Source: Halalkalicoccus jeotgali B3
Lineage (GTDB): Archaea > Halobacteriota > Halobacteria > Halobacteriales > Halalkalicoccaceae
Direction of reading: 5' to 3'
Length of the DNA: 64,000 nucleotides
NCBI RefSeq assembly: GCF_000196895.1
Contig: NC_014297.1
Span: forward strand, 2,061,345 to 2,125,344
Shown here: positions 53,581 to 61,940 of the stretch, piece after piece
Layout: each line of letters opens with the position of its first letter
Numbering within the stretch: the first letter of the stretch is position 1
The notes under the pieces: generated by a model
Database searches by the model: none
What the model was told of the DNA's origin: nothing
Seen by the model: only the letters and a program-made list of their open reading frames with translations
Program-made: the position numbers and the translations under genes

Positions 53581-53909
53581 CTCAGGCCGGCGATCAGGGT
53601 GGCATTGACCAGCGAGGCGACTATCCACGGGATCGCGAGCCCCAACGGAACGATCGCGGTGTACTCGGCCGGAAGGAGGGTCCGCCCGGCGAGGCCGACC
53701 CCGAGCGCGAGGAGTTTGAGCGCGCCGAGTGCCACGTACCCGAACCGTTCGAGCGCGACGCGTGCGACCGGGTTTCCCTCGACGAACCCCCGTTCGATGC
53801 CGTAGTACGTAAGAGCAGTATCGGCGACCATCGAGACGACGACGAGTCCCCAGAGCAACGGTTCGTATCGGGAGAGACTCGCCCACGGCCCCGCTTCGTG
53901 GATCGGCAT
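53577..53909 (-). CDS. DUF5658-like membrane protein
   Basis: 110 residues with three membrane helices (~16-34, ~55-74, ~84-108). The pattern DTALTYYGIERGFVEGNPVA after helix 1 is typical of DUF5658 (TDxxxTxxGxxxGxxExNPxA). Its end overlaps the MaoC gene stop by 4 bp, convergently. Function is unknown. Confidence 0.75.
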   Translation of the reverse strand: MPIHEAGPWASLSRYEPLLWGLVVVSMVADTALTYYGIERGFVEGNPVARVALERFGYVALGALKLLALGVGLAGRTLLPAEYTAIVPLGLAIPWIVASLVNATLIAGLS

Positions 53910-53977
53910 TCGAACCTCCGTTCGGGGCCGAGCACCATCGTTATCGACCGGCTATCGACCGACGAGGGCGTGCCTAA

Positions 53978-55675
53978 CTAAATGACCGTTCCGTGTTTCT
54001 TGTCCGGACGGTCCTTCTCGAGGTCCTCGTAGAACGCGAAGCGATTGACGAGTTCCTCGCGCAGGTCGCTCGGCGGGACGATATCGTCGATGACCACCTC
54101 GCTTGCCATCCGATGGACGTCGATGTCTTCTCGGTACTCCTCGCGGAGGTCAGCCTCGCGCGCGGCGCGCTCCTCATCGTCGTCGATGTCGTCGAGTCTG
54201 TTCCGGTAGACGGCGTTGATCGCTGCCTCCGGGCCCATGATCGCGATCTCGCCGGAGGGAAGCGCGATCGTGCTCTCGGGGTCGTACGCCGGCCCGCTCA
54301 TCGCGTAGATCCCTGCACCGTAGGCCTTGCGAACGACGACACACTGTTTGGGTACCGTCGCGCTCGAAGTGGCGTAGATCATCTTCTTGCCCTTCTCGAG
54401 GATGGCGTCCTTTTCGACCCCCGAACCGGCCATGAAGCCCGGCGTGTCACAGAGATACAGCAGGGGAACCTCGTAGGCGTCGGATTTCCAGATGAATTCG
54501 GCGGCCTTCTCGGCGGCGTCGGGGAAGATCGCCCCCGCGCGGTGGTTCGGCTGGTTGGCGATGATTCCCACGGGACGGCCGTCGATCCGGGCGTAGGCAG
54601 TAATGATCTCCGGCCCGTAGTCGGGTTTGAGTTCGAAATAGGAGCCCCGATCGACGACCCGCTCGATCACCTCACTCATGTCGTAGCCCCGATTGGGCTC
54701 GCTCGGCACGACCGAGTCGATCCCCGCTGGCGAACGCTTGGGTGGTTTCGCCTCGCCTCCTGGGGGCTTTTCGCCCGCTTTGTCGGGCAGGTAGGTGATC
54801 AGTTGAGAGACGAGCTTTCGGGCGTGCTCCTCGTCGCGGGCGACGAGATCCGCGCTTCCGGAGTGTTCGGCGTGGACCTGCGGACCGCCGAGGTCCCCCA
54901 TCTCGATCTCCTCGCCGGTGACCATCTTCACCATTCGCGGGCTGGCGATCGCCATCGCGCTCATCCCCTCGACCATGACCGTGAAGTCCGCGAAAACGGG
55001 AGTGTAGGCCGCACCCGCGATACACGGCCCGTAGAGCACGCAGATCTGGGGTACTCTCCCCGAAAGCATCGAGTGGTTGTAGTAGTACTTGCCGATCCCC
55101 TCGCGGTTCGCGAAAAAGCCCCGCTGCTGGTCGATTCTTCCACCGGAGGAGTCCATCAGATACAGGACGGGCTTCCCGTTTTTCAGCGCGCGCTGTTGCA
55201 TCCGGAGGAACTTCTCGACCCCTTTTCCGGCCATGGAACCGGCCTTTACAGTGAAATCGTTGGCCATGAAGTGGACTTCACGAGAGTCGAACTCCGCGGC
55301 CCCCGTCAGCAGGCCGTCGGCCGGCAGTCGATCCTCCGAATCGAACTCGGCGAACTTGCCGTCCTCGAAGAGCAACCCGTCGGGAAACCACAGATCCAGA
55401 CGATCGCGAACGAACAGTTTGCCCCGCTCGGAGAGGCGCTCTTTGTACTTCTCGGGGCCGCCCGATTCGATGTCGGCGATCTCCTCGCGGAGCAGGCGTT
55501 CGCGCTCGGTGGGTCCGAGCCCGTCGTCGTACTCGACGACCGCGTCTTGAACCACCGTCGGTTCGTCGCTGTCGCCGACGTAGACCTCGACCTCGCTCTC
55601 GACGTGTTCCGCGAGCGCGGCGGCGATCGCGGAGGCCTCCTCCTCGCTCGCACCCGCGCTGATCCGGACGTCCAT
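53978..55675 (-). CDS. Acyl-CoA carboxylase beta subunit (carboxyltransferase) with an extra N-terminal domain
   Basis: 565 residues from the ATG at 55675. From about residue 65 it is a normal two-crotonase-fold carboxyltransferase. N-terminal-half features are PEKYKERLSERGKLFVRDRL and MDSSGGRIDQQRGFF; C-terminal-half features are YARIDGRPVGIIANQPNHRA and CDTPGFMAGSGVEKDAI. The first ~45 residues (SAGASEEEASAIAAALAEHV then a strand) are not part of that fold and resemble the small epsilon-type subunit domain of acyl-CoA carboxylases. Propionyl-, methylcrotonyl- or acetyl-CoA are the candidate substrates. No biotin carboxylase subunit gene is in the window. Confidence 0.88.
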   Translation of the reverse strand: MDVRISAGASEEEASAIAAALAEHVESEVEVYVGDSDEPTVVQDAVVEYDDGLGPTERERLLREEIADIESGGPEKYKERLSERGKLFVRDRLDLWFPDGLLFEDGKFAEFDSEDRLPADGLLTGAAEFDSREVHFMANDFTVKAGSMAGKGVEKFLRMQQRALKNGKPVLYLMDSSGGRIDQQRGFFANREGIGKYYYNHSMLSGRVPQICVLYGPCIAGAAYTPVFADFTVMVEGMSAMAIASPRMVKMVTGEEIEMGDLGGPQVHAEHSGSADLVARDEEHARKLVSQLITYLPDKAGEKPPGGEAKPPKRSPAGIDSVVPSEPNRGYDMSEVIERVVDRGSYFELKPDYGPEIITAYARIDGRPVGIIANQPNHRAGAIFPDAAEKAAEFIWKSDAYEVPLLYLCDTPGFMAGSGVEKDAILEKGKKMIYATSSATVPKQCVVVRKAYGAGIYAMSGPAYDPESTIALPSGEIAIMGPEAAINAVYRNRLDDIDDDEERAAREADLREEYREDIDVHRMASEVVIDDIVPPSDLREELVNRFAFYEDLEKDRPDKKHGTVI

Positions 55676-55794
55676 ATCCCGTCTGTGCGGGGTGATTTGA
55701 AACAGTTTTCCATTGAGGATCCGTCCCCCAAGTGCATCCACCCGGAAGACCGCCACCACTTTTTAGTGAATCGGTGTAATTAGATCTAATTACG

Positions 55795-55995
55795 ATGGTC
55801 GACGAGCACGCAGCGGAGAGTCCCGAAGGAGTCTCGCGCTACGACCTGCTCCTCGGACTGATCCCGGGGGTGTACGCGCTCGGTCTCGCCGCACAGGCAC
55901 TGGTCTCGGTTTCGCTTCCGGTAGTGCTCGTTCTCTCCTCGCTGCTTGCGGCGACGGGACTGTTCGACGCGCTCGTCGTCCACCCGCCGGCGTGA
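55795..55995 (+). CDS. Small membrane protein, unknown function
   Basis: 66 residues with an acidic N-terminus and two helices (~19-36, ~39-60) separated by a tight turn. The region just upstream (55760-55794) is AT-rich with a TATA-like TTAGATCTAATTA; TTAGATCTAA is itself palindromic. No family is recognised. Confidence 0.55.
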   Translation: MVDEHAAESPEGVSRYDLLLGLIPGVYALGLAAQALVSVSLPVVLVLSSLLAATGLFDALVVHPPA

Positions 55996-56071
55996 GGTAT
56001 GGTATCGATTCGCAGATGGCAGACGCAAGCCAAACGTTTGGGCGGTATCGCCGTTCACGGTCGATTACACG

Positions 56072-57163
56072 ATGAGCGCTGCGAGAAACGATCTTCACGA
56101 ACGGATCGAAGCGGTAGAGGAGGCTTCGGCCGATCGAACGGCCCTCGTTACGGTGGCGATCCCACCCGAGGAGGACCTCGAAGCGGTACGAAACCGGATC
56201 GAACGCGACCACGCCAACTCGGAGTACGGCGACTCGGGACCGGTCAACAGCGACGTCGAGGAGTCGCTCGAAGCGCTTCGGGGGCGCCTCCGGGAGTACG
56301 ATACGGTCCCCGAGAACGGGCTGGTCGCCTACGTCGGCGTCGTCGACGAGGAACTCGTCGAGTACGTCTTCGACGAGTTGCCCACATCGGTCGAGGAGTT
56401 CCGCTACGAGCAGGCAAACGAGTTCGATACCGCGCCCCTCGAGAGCACGGGCGGACCCGACGCGACCTACGGCCTGCTGGTGGTCGAACGGGGCGAGGCG
56501 GCCCTCGGGCGCCTCGAGGGCGAGGAAATCGTCCCGATCGACACGCTAGAAAACGAGGTCGCCGAGGAGACCCCCACCGCGGACAACGCACCCGAAAGCG
56601 TCGAGGGCGGGGACCTTCAGAGCCGGCAGACGGAGTGGAAGGAGGGCTTTTTCGACGACGTCGCCGATGCGGCCGAACGGGCGTTCCTCGGCGAGGATCC
56701 GGTCGACAACCTCCTGATCGGCGGGACCGAGATAACGATCGAAGAGTTCACCGGCGAGGACCGACTCGACCACCGACTTCGCGACCGACTGGCCGGTACC
56801 TACCCCGTCGAGTACGCCTCCGAACAGGGACTCAGACAGCTCACCGAACGCGCGGAGGGGCAACTCACCGAGGCAGAGGACCGGCCCGCACGCGAGGCGC
56901 TCGATACGTTCTTCGAGCGGGTCGACGACGGCGAGGAGGTGGCCTATGGGTACGAGAAGGTCGACGAGGCGCTCACATACGACGCCGTCGAGACACTGTT
57001 GCTCGCCGAGTCGGTCCCCGCCGAGGAGGCGAGCGAACTGGCCGAGCGCGCAGAAGACATCGAGGCCGATCACGTGATTGTCCCCACGGGAATCGAACGC
57101 GGCGAGCAGTTCGAGGAGGGATTCGAGGGCTACGGCGCGCTGTTGCGCTTCGAGATCGACTAG
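56072..57163 (+). CDS. Vms1/Ankzf1-type peptidyl-tRNA hydrolase-like protein (eRF1 fold)
   Basis: 363 residues with an eRF1-like layout. A mixed alpha/beta N-terminal domain (1-~115, EYVFDELPTS) is followed by a middle domain (~125-240) and a C-terminal domain (~245-363) that ends GEQFEEGFEGYGALLRF. Where release factors have GGQ the sequence reads GGDLQSRQ (179-186) before a helix EGFFDDVADAAERAF, in the manner of the Vms1 branch, which rescues stalled ribosomes by cleaving peptidyl-tRNA. It is shorter than the ~415 residues of aRF1 and is not the canonical release factor. Confidence 0.75.
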   Translation: MSAARNDLHERIEAVEEASADRTALVTVAIPPEEDLEAVRNRIERDHANSEYGDSGPVNSDVEESLEALRGRLREYDTVPENGLVAYVGVVDEELVEYVFDELPTSVEEFRYEQANEFDTAPLESTGGPDATYGLLVVERGEAALGRLEGEEIVPIDTLENEVAEETPTADNAPESVEGGDLQSRQTEWKEGFFDDVADAAERAFLGEDPVDNLLIGGTEITIEEFTGEDRLDHRLRDRLAGTYPVEYASEQGLRQLTERAEGQLTEAEDRPAREALDTFFERVDDGEEVAYGYEKVDEALTYDAVETLLLAESVPAEEASELAERAEDIEADHVIVPTGIERGEQFEEGFEGYGALLRFEID

Positions 57164-57214
57164 TCGGCCGCGTTCGTTGATTCTCCGTCGGTCGTCACAC
57201 TGTGTAGCCGCGAG

Positions 57215-57607
57215 TTACAGGTCAGGGAACTCCTCCTGATAGCCCGTCCCGTCGAGACGATCCTCCCGAAGCGGCCAGACGGCCAGAAGCGTCGCGGTCT
57301 CCCCCTCGAGCGCTCGCGAAGTGTGTGGGACTTCGGGGGGGATCGTCAACGCGTCGTAGGGTTCGAGCGAGACGCGCTCGCCGTCGACGAGGAAATCGAG
57401 GCGTCCCTCGACGAGCATGTTCATCTGTTCGTACGGGTGCGTGTGGGGCTCTCCGTCCGGCTTTTCGGGGCCGATCCGGGAGAGCCCGATCATCTGATCG
57501 ATACCGCGAAAGACGACCTGCTCGAAACCCGGTTCCTCGCGATACGGCGCGACCTCCCGCAGGTTGTGGACGGCCGGTATCGCGGACGGGTCGTAGTCGC
57601 GTGGCAT
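57215..57607 (-). CDS. Cupin-domain protein
   Basis: 130 residues from the ATG at 57607. The metal-binding cupin motif is GEPHTHPYEQMNMLVEG (52-68), with both histidines and a Glu. The second motif contains PEVPHTSRALEG. Small single-domain cupins include isomerases, dioxygenases and transcription-linked sugar sensors; the reaction is not known. It lies alone between convergent neighbours. Confidence 0.85.
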   Translation of the reverse strand: MPRDYDPSAIPAVHNLREVAPYREEPGFEQVVFRGIDQMIGLSRIGPEKPDGEPHTHPYEQMNMLVEGRLDFLVDGERVSLEPYDALTIPPEVPHTSRALEGETATLLAVWPLREDRLDGTGYQEEFPDL

Positions 57608-57721
57608 GCGAGTACATTCCGCGTACACCGGATAAACGTACCCGTTCACGTTCACGAATTTCGGGGGCGAGCGTCCGGCGAGAACCGCCTTTGCTGTCCC
57701 CGCTGTCCGTTTCGGACGGCG

Positions 57722-58579
57722 TCAGTTCAGCGCGCCTTCGAGCCTGTCGATCAGGTCCGTCGAGCCGACGTAGACGGGCACCCGCTCGTGGAGGTCCTCG
57801 GGGTCGACCTCGAGGATCGATCCCTCGCCGTCCGAAGAGCGCCCGCCGGCGGTCTCGACGATATATCCCACTGGATTGCCCTCGAACTGGAGGCGGAGTT
57901 TGCCCTCGGGGGCCGACTCCAGAGCGGGGTACGCGAAGATCCCGCCGTAGGTCAGCACTTGATTGACGTCGCCGATCATCGATCCGCCATACCTGAGTCT
58001 GAGGCTCTCGTCGCTCTCGATCTCCTCGACGTAGGCGGCAAAGTCCTCGGTCCAGTCGGGCACCCGGCCGCCGAAGCCGTAGACCGCCGGGTCCTCGGGC
58101 AGTGTCAGGTCCTCTCTGACTGCCTCGCGTTCGCCGTCGGTCACGACGTACTCGGTGACCTCGCCCTCGGCGGCGGCCGCCATCGTGGTGATCGGGCCGT
58201 AGAGCACGTACGTCGCCCCGACCAGTTCGTGTCCAGCGGCGGGCAGCGGCGCGTTGTAGATCCCGACGATGGTCCCCATCGTGTTGTTGGGCTTGAGGTT
58301 CGAGGATCCGTCAAGCGGATCGACCGCGATCGCGAGGCCCTCACCCGTATCGACGCTCTCTTTCGTTTCCTCGCTCGCGTACTGGCCGACGCCCTCTATC
58401 GCGCCCAGTCGCTCCTCTAAGAGGTCGTCGGCGTAGTCGTCGGCCGCGAGTCGGAGTTCGCCGCTGGGGTTCTTGCCGGCGGTCTCGGCTCGCCGGCCGG
58501 GTAGGGCGGAGCGGATCTCGGGGGCAGTGCGTGCGACCGTCTCGAAGACCTCCTCGACGGTGTCGGAGTGTTCCGACAT
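57722..58579 (-). CDS. fbp: Fructose-1,6-bisphosphatase, class I
   Basis: 285 residues. The Mg-binding loop VDPLDGSSN (86-94) is diagnostic. Other family positions are GELRLAADDYAD, YASEETKE and the late RYGGSMIGDVNQVLTYGGIF, with substrate-binding EGKLRLQFEGNPVGYI. It dephosphorylates FBP in gluconeogenesis. Its start overlaps the stop of the aldolase gene by one base (TGATG), so the two enzymes are made from one transcript. Confidence 0.94.
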   Translation of the reverse strand: MSEHSDTVEEVFETVARTAPEIRSALPGRRAETAGKNPSGELRLAADDYADDLLEERLGAIEGVGQYASEETKESVDTGEGLAIAVDPLDGSSNLKPNNTMGTIVGIYNAPLPAAGHELVGATYVLYGPITTMAAAAEGEVTEYVVTDGEREAVREDLTLPEDPAVYGFGGRVPDWTEDFAAYVEEIESDESLRLRYGGSMIGDVNQVLTYGGIFAYPALESAPEGKLRLQFEGNPVGYIVETAGGRSSDGEGSILEVDPEDLHERVPVYVGSTDLIDRLEGALN

Positions 58580-59391
58580 CAGTCGTCGGCGGCGGCCGTC
58601 TCGGTCGATGCGAGCGCCTCGTCGGCGCTCGCGCCCTCGAAGATGACTTGTTCGAGCGCGTCGAGCAGCGCCGTGGGGTTCTCGCGCTGGAAGACGTTCC
58701 GTCCGACCGCGAGCCCCGAGGCCCCGGCGCTGATCGCGCTCTCGACGGTCTCGAGGAACTCCCTGTCGCTGGCTTTCGACCCGCCCGACATCACGACCTT
58801 GCTCTTTCCGGCCATCGCACAGGCGTGTTCCATCGCCTCGGGCGATCCGGGATACTTCACCTTCGTGATGTCGGCGCCCAGTTCCAGTCCGAGCCGGGTC
58901 GCATACGAGATCACGTCGGGCTTGGTGTCGTTTTTCAGTCCCTGACCGCGCGGGTAGGACCACATGACGACCGCCATGTCCTCCTCGCGGGCGCCCTCTT
59001 GGACCTCGCGGAACTCTTCTGCCATCTCGACCTCGTGGTTCGATCCCCCATAGAGGGTGAATCCGACCGCGTCCGCACCGAGTTCGGCGGCGTATTCGGG
59101 CGAGCAGTTGACCGCCGAGTCGTGTTCGCCCATCCAGAGGTTCGACGTGCCGTTGGTCTTGAGCAGGAGGTTCACGTCGTCCTCATAAGAGGGGTAGTAC
59201 GCCTCAGCGATCCCCTTCTGGACGGCGACGGCGGTCACGGCGTCGTGGGTCGCGGCCTCGAAGACCCGCTCGGGGTCCATCGTCCCGGGGACGGGCTCGA
59301 AGTCCACGGGCCCGTGTTCGAGGCCGTGGTCGTAGGCGAGGATCAGTACCTTCCCATCGCGGACGATCGGGGAGTCGGAAAGCGGGAGCAT
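58579..59391 (-). CDS. Class I fructose-bisphosphate aldolase (DhnA type)
   Basis: 270 residues of the archaeal-type class I FBA/DhnA family. The N-terminal YDHGLEHGPVDFE is typical. The Schiff-base lysine is K177 or K179 in ADITKVKYPGS. Further hallmarks are VVMSGGSKASDREFLETV and AVGRNVFQREN. Family relatives include the enzyme for 2-amino-3,7-dideoxyheptulosonate in archaeal aromatic amino acid synthesis, but pairing with FBPase supports the FBP aldolase assignment. Confidence 0.9.
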   Translation of the reverse strand: MLPLSDSPIVRDGKVLILAYDHGLEHGPVDFEPVPGTMDPERVFEAATHDAVTAVAVQKGIAEAYYPSYEDDVNLLLKTNGTSNLWMGEHDSAVNCSPEYAAELGADAVGFTLYGGSNHEVEMAEEFREVQEGAREEDMAVVMWSYPRGQGLKNDTKPDVISYATRLGLELGADITKVKYPGSPEAMEHACAMAGKSKVVMSGGSKASDREFLETVESAISAGASGLAVGRNVFQRENPTALLDALEQVIFEGASADEALASTETAAADD

Positions 59392-59563
59392 TCGTCTTGG
59401 AGTCCGGCGACCTACTATAAGAAACTACTGCCGTCCGTCCGTCAGTGATACAGGGGGTAGCGCGCCGCTACCGAGCGATACCGGCGGATAGGTCGAATCG
59501 ACAACTACGGCGATAGTAAACGCCAGCCGGCACGTTTAGGACGGTACCCGTCGAGGTCGGATC

Positions 59564-60421
59564 GTGAACATCGACTCGATAGAGCGGATCGGCGTCGTCG
59601 GCGCGGGGACGATGGGCAACGGCATCGCACAGGTCTGTGCGGCGAGCGGCTACGACGTGGTGATGCGCGACATCGAACCGGAGTTCGTCGAGAACGGTAT
59701 GGAGGCGATCGAGGACAGCCTGGGGCGGTTCGTCTCGAAGGATCGCCTGAGCGAGCGCGAGGCCGAGGAGGCGACGGGCCGAATCACCGGCACGACCGAT
59801 CTGGCGGACCTCCGGACGTGCGATCTGGTCATCGAGGCGGCCGTCGAGAAGATGGCGATCAAGCGGGAGATCTTCACGGAACTGGCGGAGATCACCGACG
59901 AGGACGTGCTCTTGGCGACCAACACGAGTACCCTGTCGATCACCACGATCGCGAGCGCGACCGATCGCGAAGAACGGGTGATCGGGCTTCACTTCATGAA
60001 CCCGGTTCCGATCATGGAGGGCGTCGAGGTCGTCGTCGGCGAGAAGACCGCCGGGGAGACGGTCGAGATCGCCCACGCGCTCGCGGCGGAGCTGGGCAAA
60101 ACCACCTGGGAATCGGACGACAAGCCCGGCTTCGTCACCAACCGAATCCTGATGCCCTGGATCAACGAGGGGATCCGTGCGTTCGACGAGGGCGTCGCCT
60201 CGAAGGAGGACATCGACGCGGGCATGGAACTTGGCACGAACGTCCCGATGGGGCCGCTGACGCTGGCGGATCACATCGGGCTGGACATCTGTCTCGACGC
60301 CAGCGAAACCCTCTACGAGGAACTGGGTGACCGGTACAAACCCGCCTACCTCCTGAAACGGAAGGTCGACGCGGGCGACCTGGGCAAGAAGACGGGTGCG
60401 GGCTTCTACGAGTACGAGTGA
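59564..60421 (+). CDS. 3-hydroxyacyl-CoA dehydrogenase
   Basis: 285 residues with a GTG start. The NAD-binding fold is GVVGAGTMGNGIAQVCAASG. The catalytic His-Glu pair lies in HFMNPVPIMEGVEVV. The C-terminal dimer part includes KPGFVTNRILMPWINEGIRA and LGKKTGAGFYEYE. It oxidises (S)-3-hydroxyacyl-CoA in beta-oxidation or its reverse. Lengths near 285 are usual for the monofunctional Hbd/PaaH enzymes. Confidence 0.95.
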   Translation: MNIDSIERIGVVGAGTMGNGIAQVCAASGYDVVMRDIEPEFVENGMEAIEDSLGRFVSKDRLSEREAEEATGRITGTTDLADLRTCDLVIEAAVEKMAIKREIFTELAEITDEDVLLATNTSTLSITTIASATDREERVIGLHFMNPVPIMEGVEVVVGEKTAGETVEIAHALAAELGKTTWESDDKPGFVTNRILMPWINEGIRAFDEGVASKEDIDAGMELGTNVPMGPLTLADHIGLDICLDASETLYEELGDRYKPAYLLKRKVDAGDLGKKTGAGFYEYE

Positions 60422-60696
60422 GCGACGGGCCCGACGACCGCGAACTCGCAGACCGGCTCTATCGGGAACTCGAGGCGACCGAGGACCTCCCGATCGATCG
60501 CGTCGCAAACCGGTGGCTCGGGGAGGCCCAAGCCGTCGCCAGCGAGATCCGCGGCGACGTCACCCCGACAGTGCGCCGGGAGGGCGCGACGGACGTCCTC
60601 GAACTCTTAGAGGCGATCGAGGGAACCGACAACGAACGGGCGGACGAGCGCGTCGAACGGGCGCGAAGACTGGCAGCGCGGCTGGCTCAGGCCTGA
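60418..60696 (+). CDS. Small helical protein coupled to 3-hydroxyacyl-CoA dehydrogenase
   Basis: 92 residues with a GTG start that overlaps the preceding stop (GTGA). It is acidic and all-helical by appearance (RELADRLYRELEATEDLPI, VLELLEAIEGTDNERADERV). No family is recognised. The tight coupling suggests a partner or regulator of the dehydrogenase. It overlaps the convergent squalene synthase gene by 10 bp. Confidence 0.6.
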   Translation: MSDGPDDRELADRLYRELEATEDLPIDRVANRWLGEAQAVASEIRGDVTPTVRREGATDVLELLEAIEGTDNERADERVERARRLAARLAQA

Positions 60697-61778
60697 TCGA
60701 ACGGTCGGGCGGCGATCCTCGTTCGGAGGTCGCCGACGAGGGCGCTATCGGTTTCGCCGAGCATTCGGGAGACGATCGCGCCGACCTCGCTTCGCGAGAC
60801 CTTCACGTCCCGCTCGGAGAGGGCGTCCTCGGGTCGAGCGGAGAGCTCCCGCAGCGTGCCGACCGCGAGCAGGTAGGGGATCGCCCACGCCGCGAGCCGG
60901 TTGCCCTCGACTTCGGGAAGCGTTTCGAGGTAGCGCTGGGCATCGTCGAGGAACGTCCGGGCGTGTTCGGCGGTCCGTTTGACGACGGCCGTCGATCCGT
61001 CGGCGTATTCGGCGGCCAGGACGCGCTCCTGTGGGACCCCCTCCGCGTCGAGCCACGTCGCCGGCAGGTAGACGTTGTCTTCCTCGTGGTAGTCGTCGTA
61101 GACGTCCTTGGCGATGTTTACCAGTTGGAGGAGAAGTCCGAACGACTCGGCGTTCTCGTAGAGGGTCCGTTCGACCGACGGATCGACTCCCTCGGTCTCC
61201 TCGCCGGGCGGTCCCGTGTTCCGACAGATGAGGTTGGTGATGAGGAGCCCGACGGTGCCCGCCGCGTAGTAACAGTACTCCTCGAGTTCCGTCCGGGTCC
61301 GGATCCTGAGCCCGCCGCTGTCGGCATACCGCTCGACGAACAGCGCCATCCCCGAAACGAGTTCGAGGACGGGCGGTCGGATCGCCGCTATCACGGAGTC
61401 GGGCTGGCGCTCGAAGGTGCGCACGACCCGGGGCGTCCGTGCGACGACCTCCCAGTCGGCGGTGCGCTCGCCGTCTTCGGGGATCCACTCGGCGACGGAT
61501 TCGGTGAACGTCTCGACCCCGGTCGGGTCGTCGGGATCGAGGACGGCGTGGTAGGTCCGGAGCAACGTCGCCTGTGTCTCGGGAGGGATGTGGTGGGCGT
61601 CCTCGACGGTATCGGCGATTCGACAGAGGAGATAGCCCACACAGATGTACGACGACATGGGTTCGTCGAGGACGTCGATCGTCAGCGCGAACGTCCGTGA
61701 GACGCCCTCGACCGCCTCGTGGCACCACTCGAGGTCGGCGGCCGCCTCTGACAACGTACTCGGGGAGGATCCAGACAT
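60687..61778 (-). CDS. Squalene/phytoene synthase family protein
   Basis: 363 residues from the ATG at 61778. The two Asp-rich motifs are DTVED (56-60) and DVYDD (225-229, in NIAKDVYDDYHEED). SRTFALTIDVL is present near the start. The lengthy central part with RTRTELEEYCYYAAGTVGLL is as in squalene synthase. It joins two prenyl diphosphates head to head to make squalene or phytoene, which supplies haloarchaeal squalenes or C50 carotenoids. The two activities cannot be separated on sequence alone; squalene synthase is the slightly better guess. Confidence 0.88.
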   Translation of the reverse strand: MSGSSPSTLSEAAADLEWCHEAVEGVSRTFALTIDVLDEPMSSYICVGYLLCRIADTVEDAHHIPPETQATLLRTYHAVLDPDDPTGVETFTESVAEWIPEDGERTADWEVVARTPRVVRTFERQPDSVIAAIRPPVLELVSGMALFVERYADSGGLRIRTRTELEEYCYYAAGTVGLLITNLICRNTGPPGEETEGVDPSVERTLYENAESFGLLLQLVNIAKDVYDDYHEEDNVYLPATWLDAEGVPQERVLAAEYADGSTAVVKRTAEHARTFLDDAQRYLETLPEVEGNRLAAWAIPYLLAVGTLRELSARPEDALSERDVKVSRSEVGAIVSRMLGETDSALVGDLRTRIAARPFDQA

Positions 61779-61940
61779 AGCCGTTGTCCGTCCTACGGGT
61801 CGGAGACAAAAAAACCCACAGGACCCGTCTTGAGCCCCCAGAACCCAACGGAACGTCCTCACGGCGAGGACGGAATCGACCCGGCCGTCGATTCGGGATC
61901 GAACCCGAAACCTAAAGCATCGACCGGGAGGATTCGAAAC

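Noticed and set aside
53993-55783. A 596-codon open frame on the plus strand opposite the carboxyltransferase gene
   Set aside because: It is a mirror of a strongly supported gene in GC-rich DNA. The predicted protein has no family motifs.
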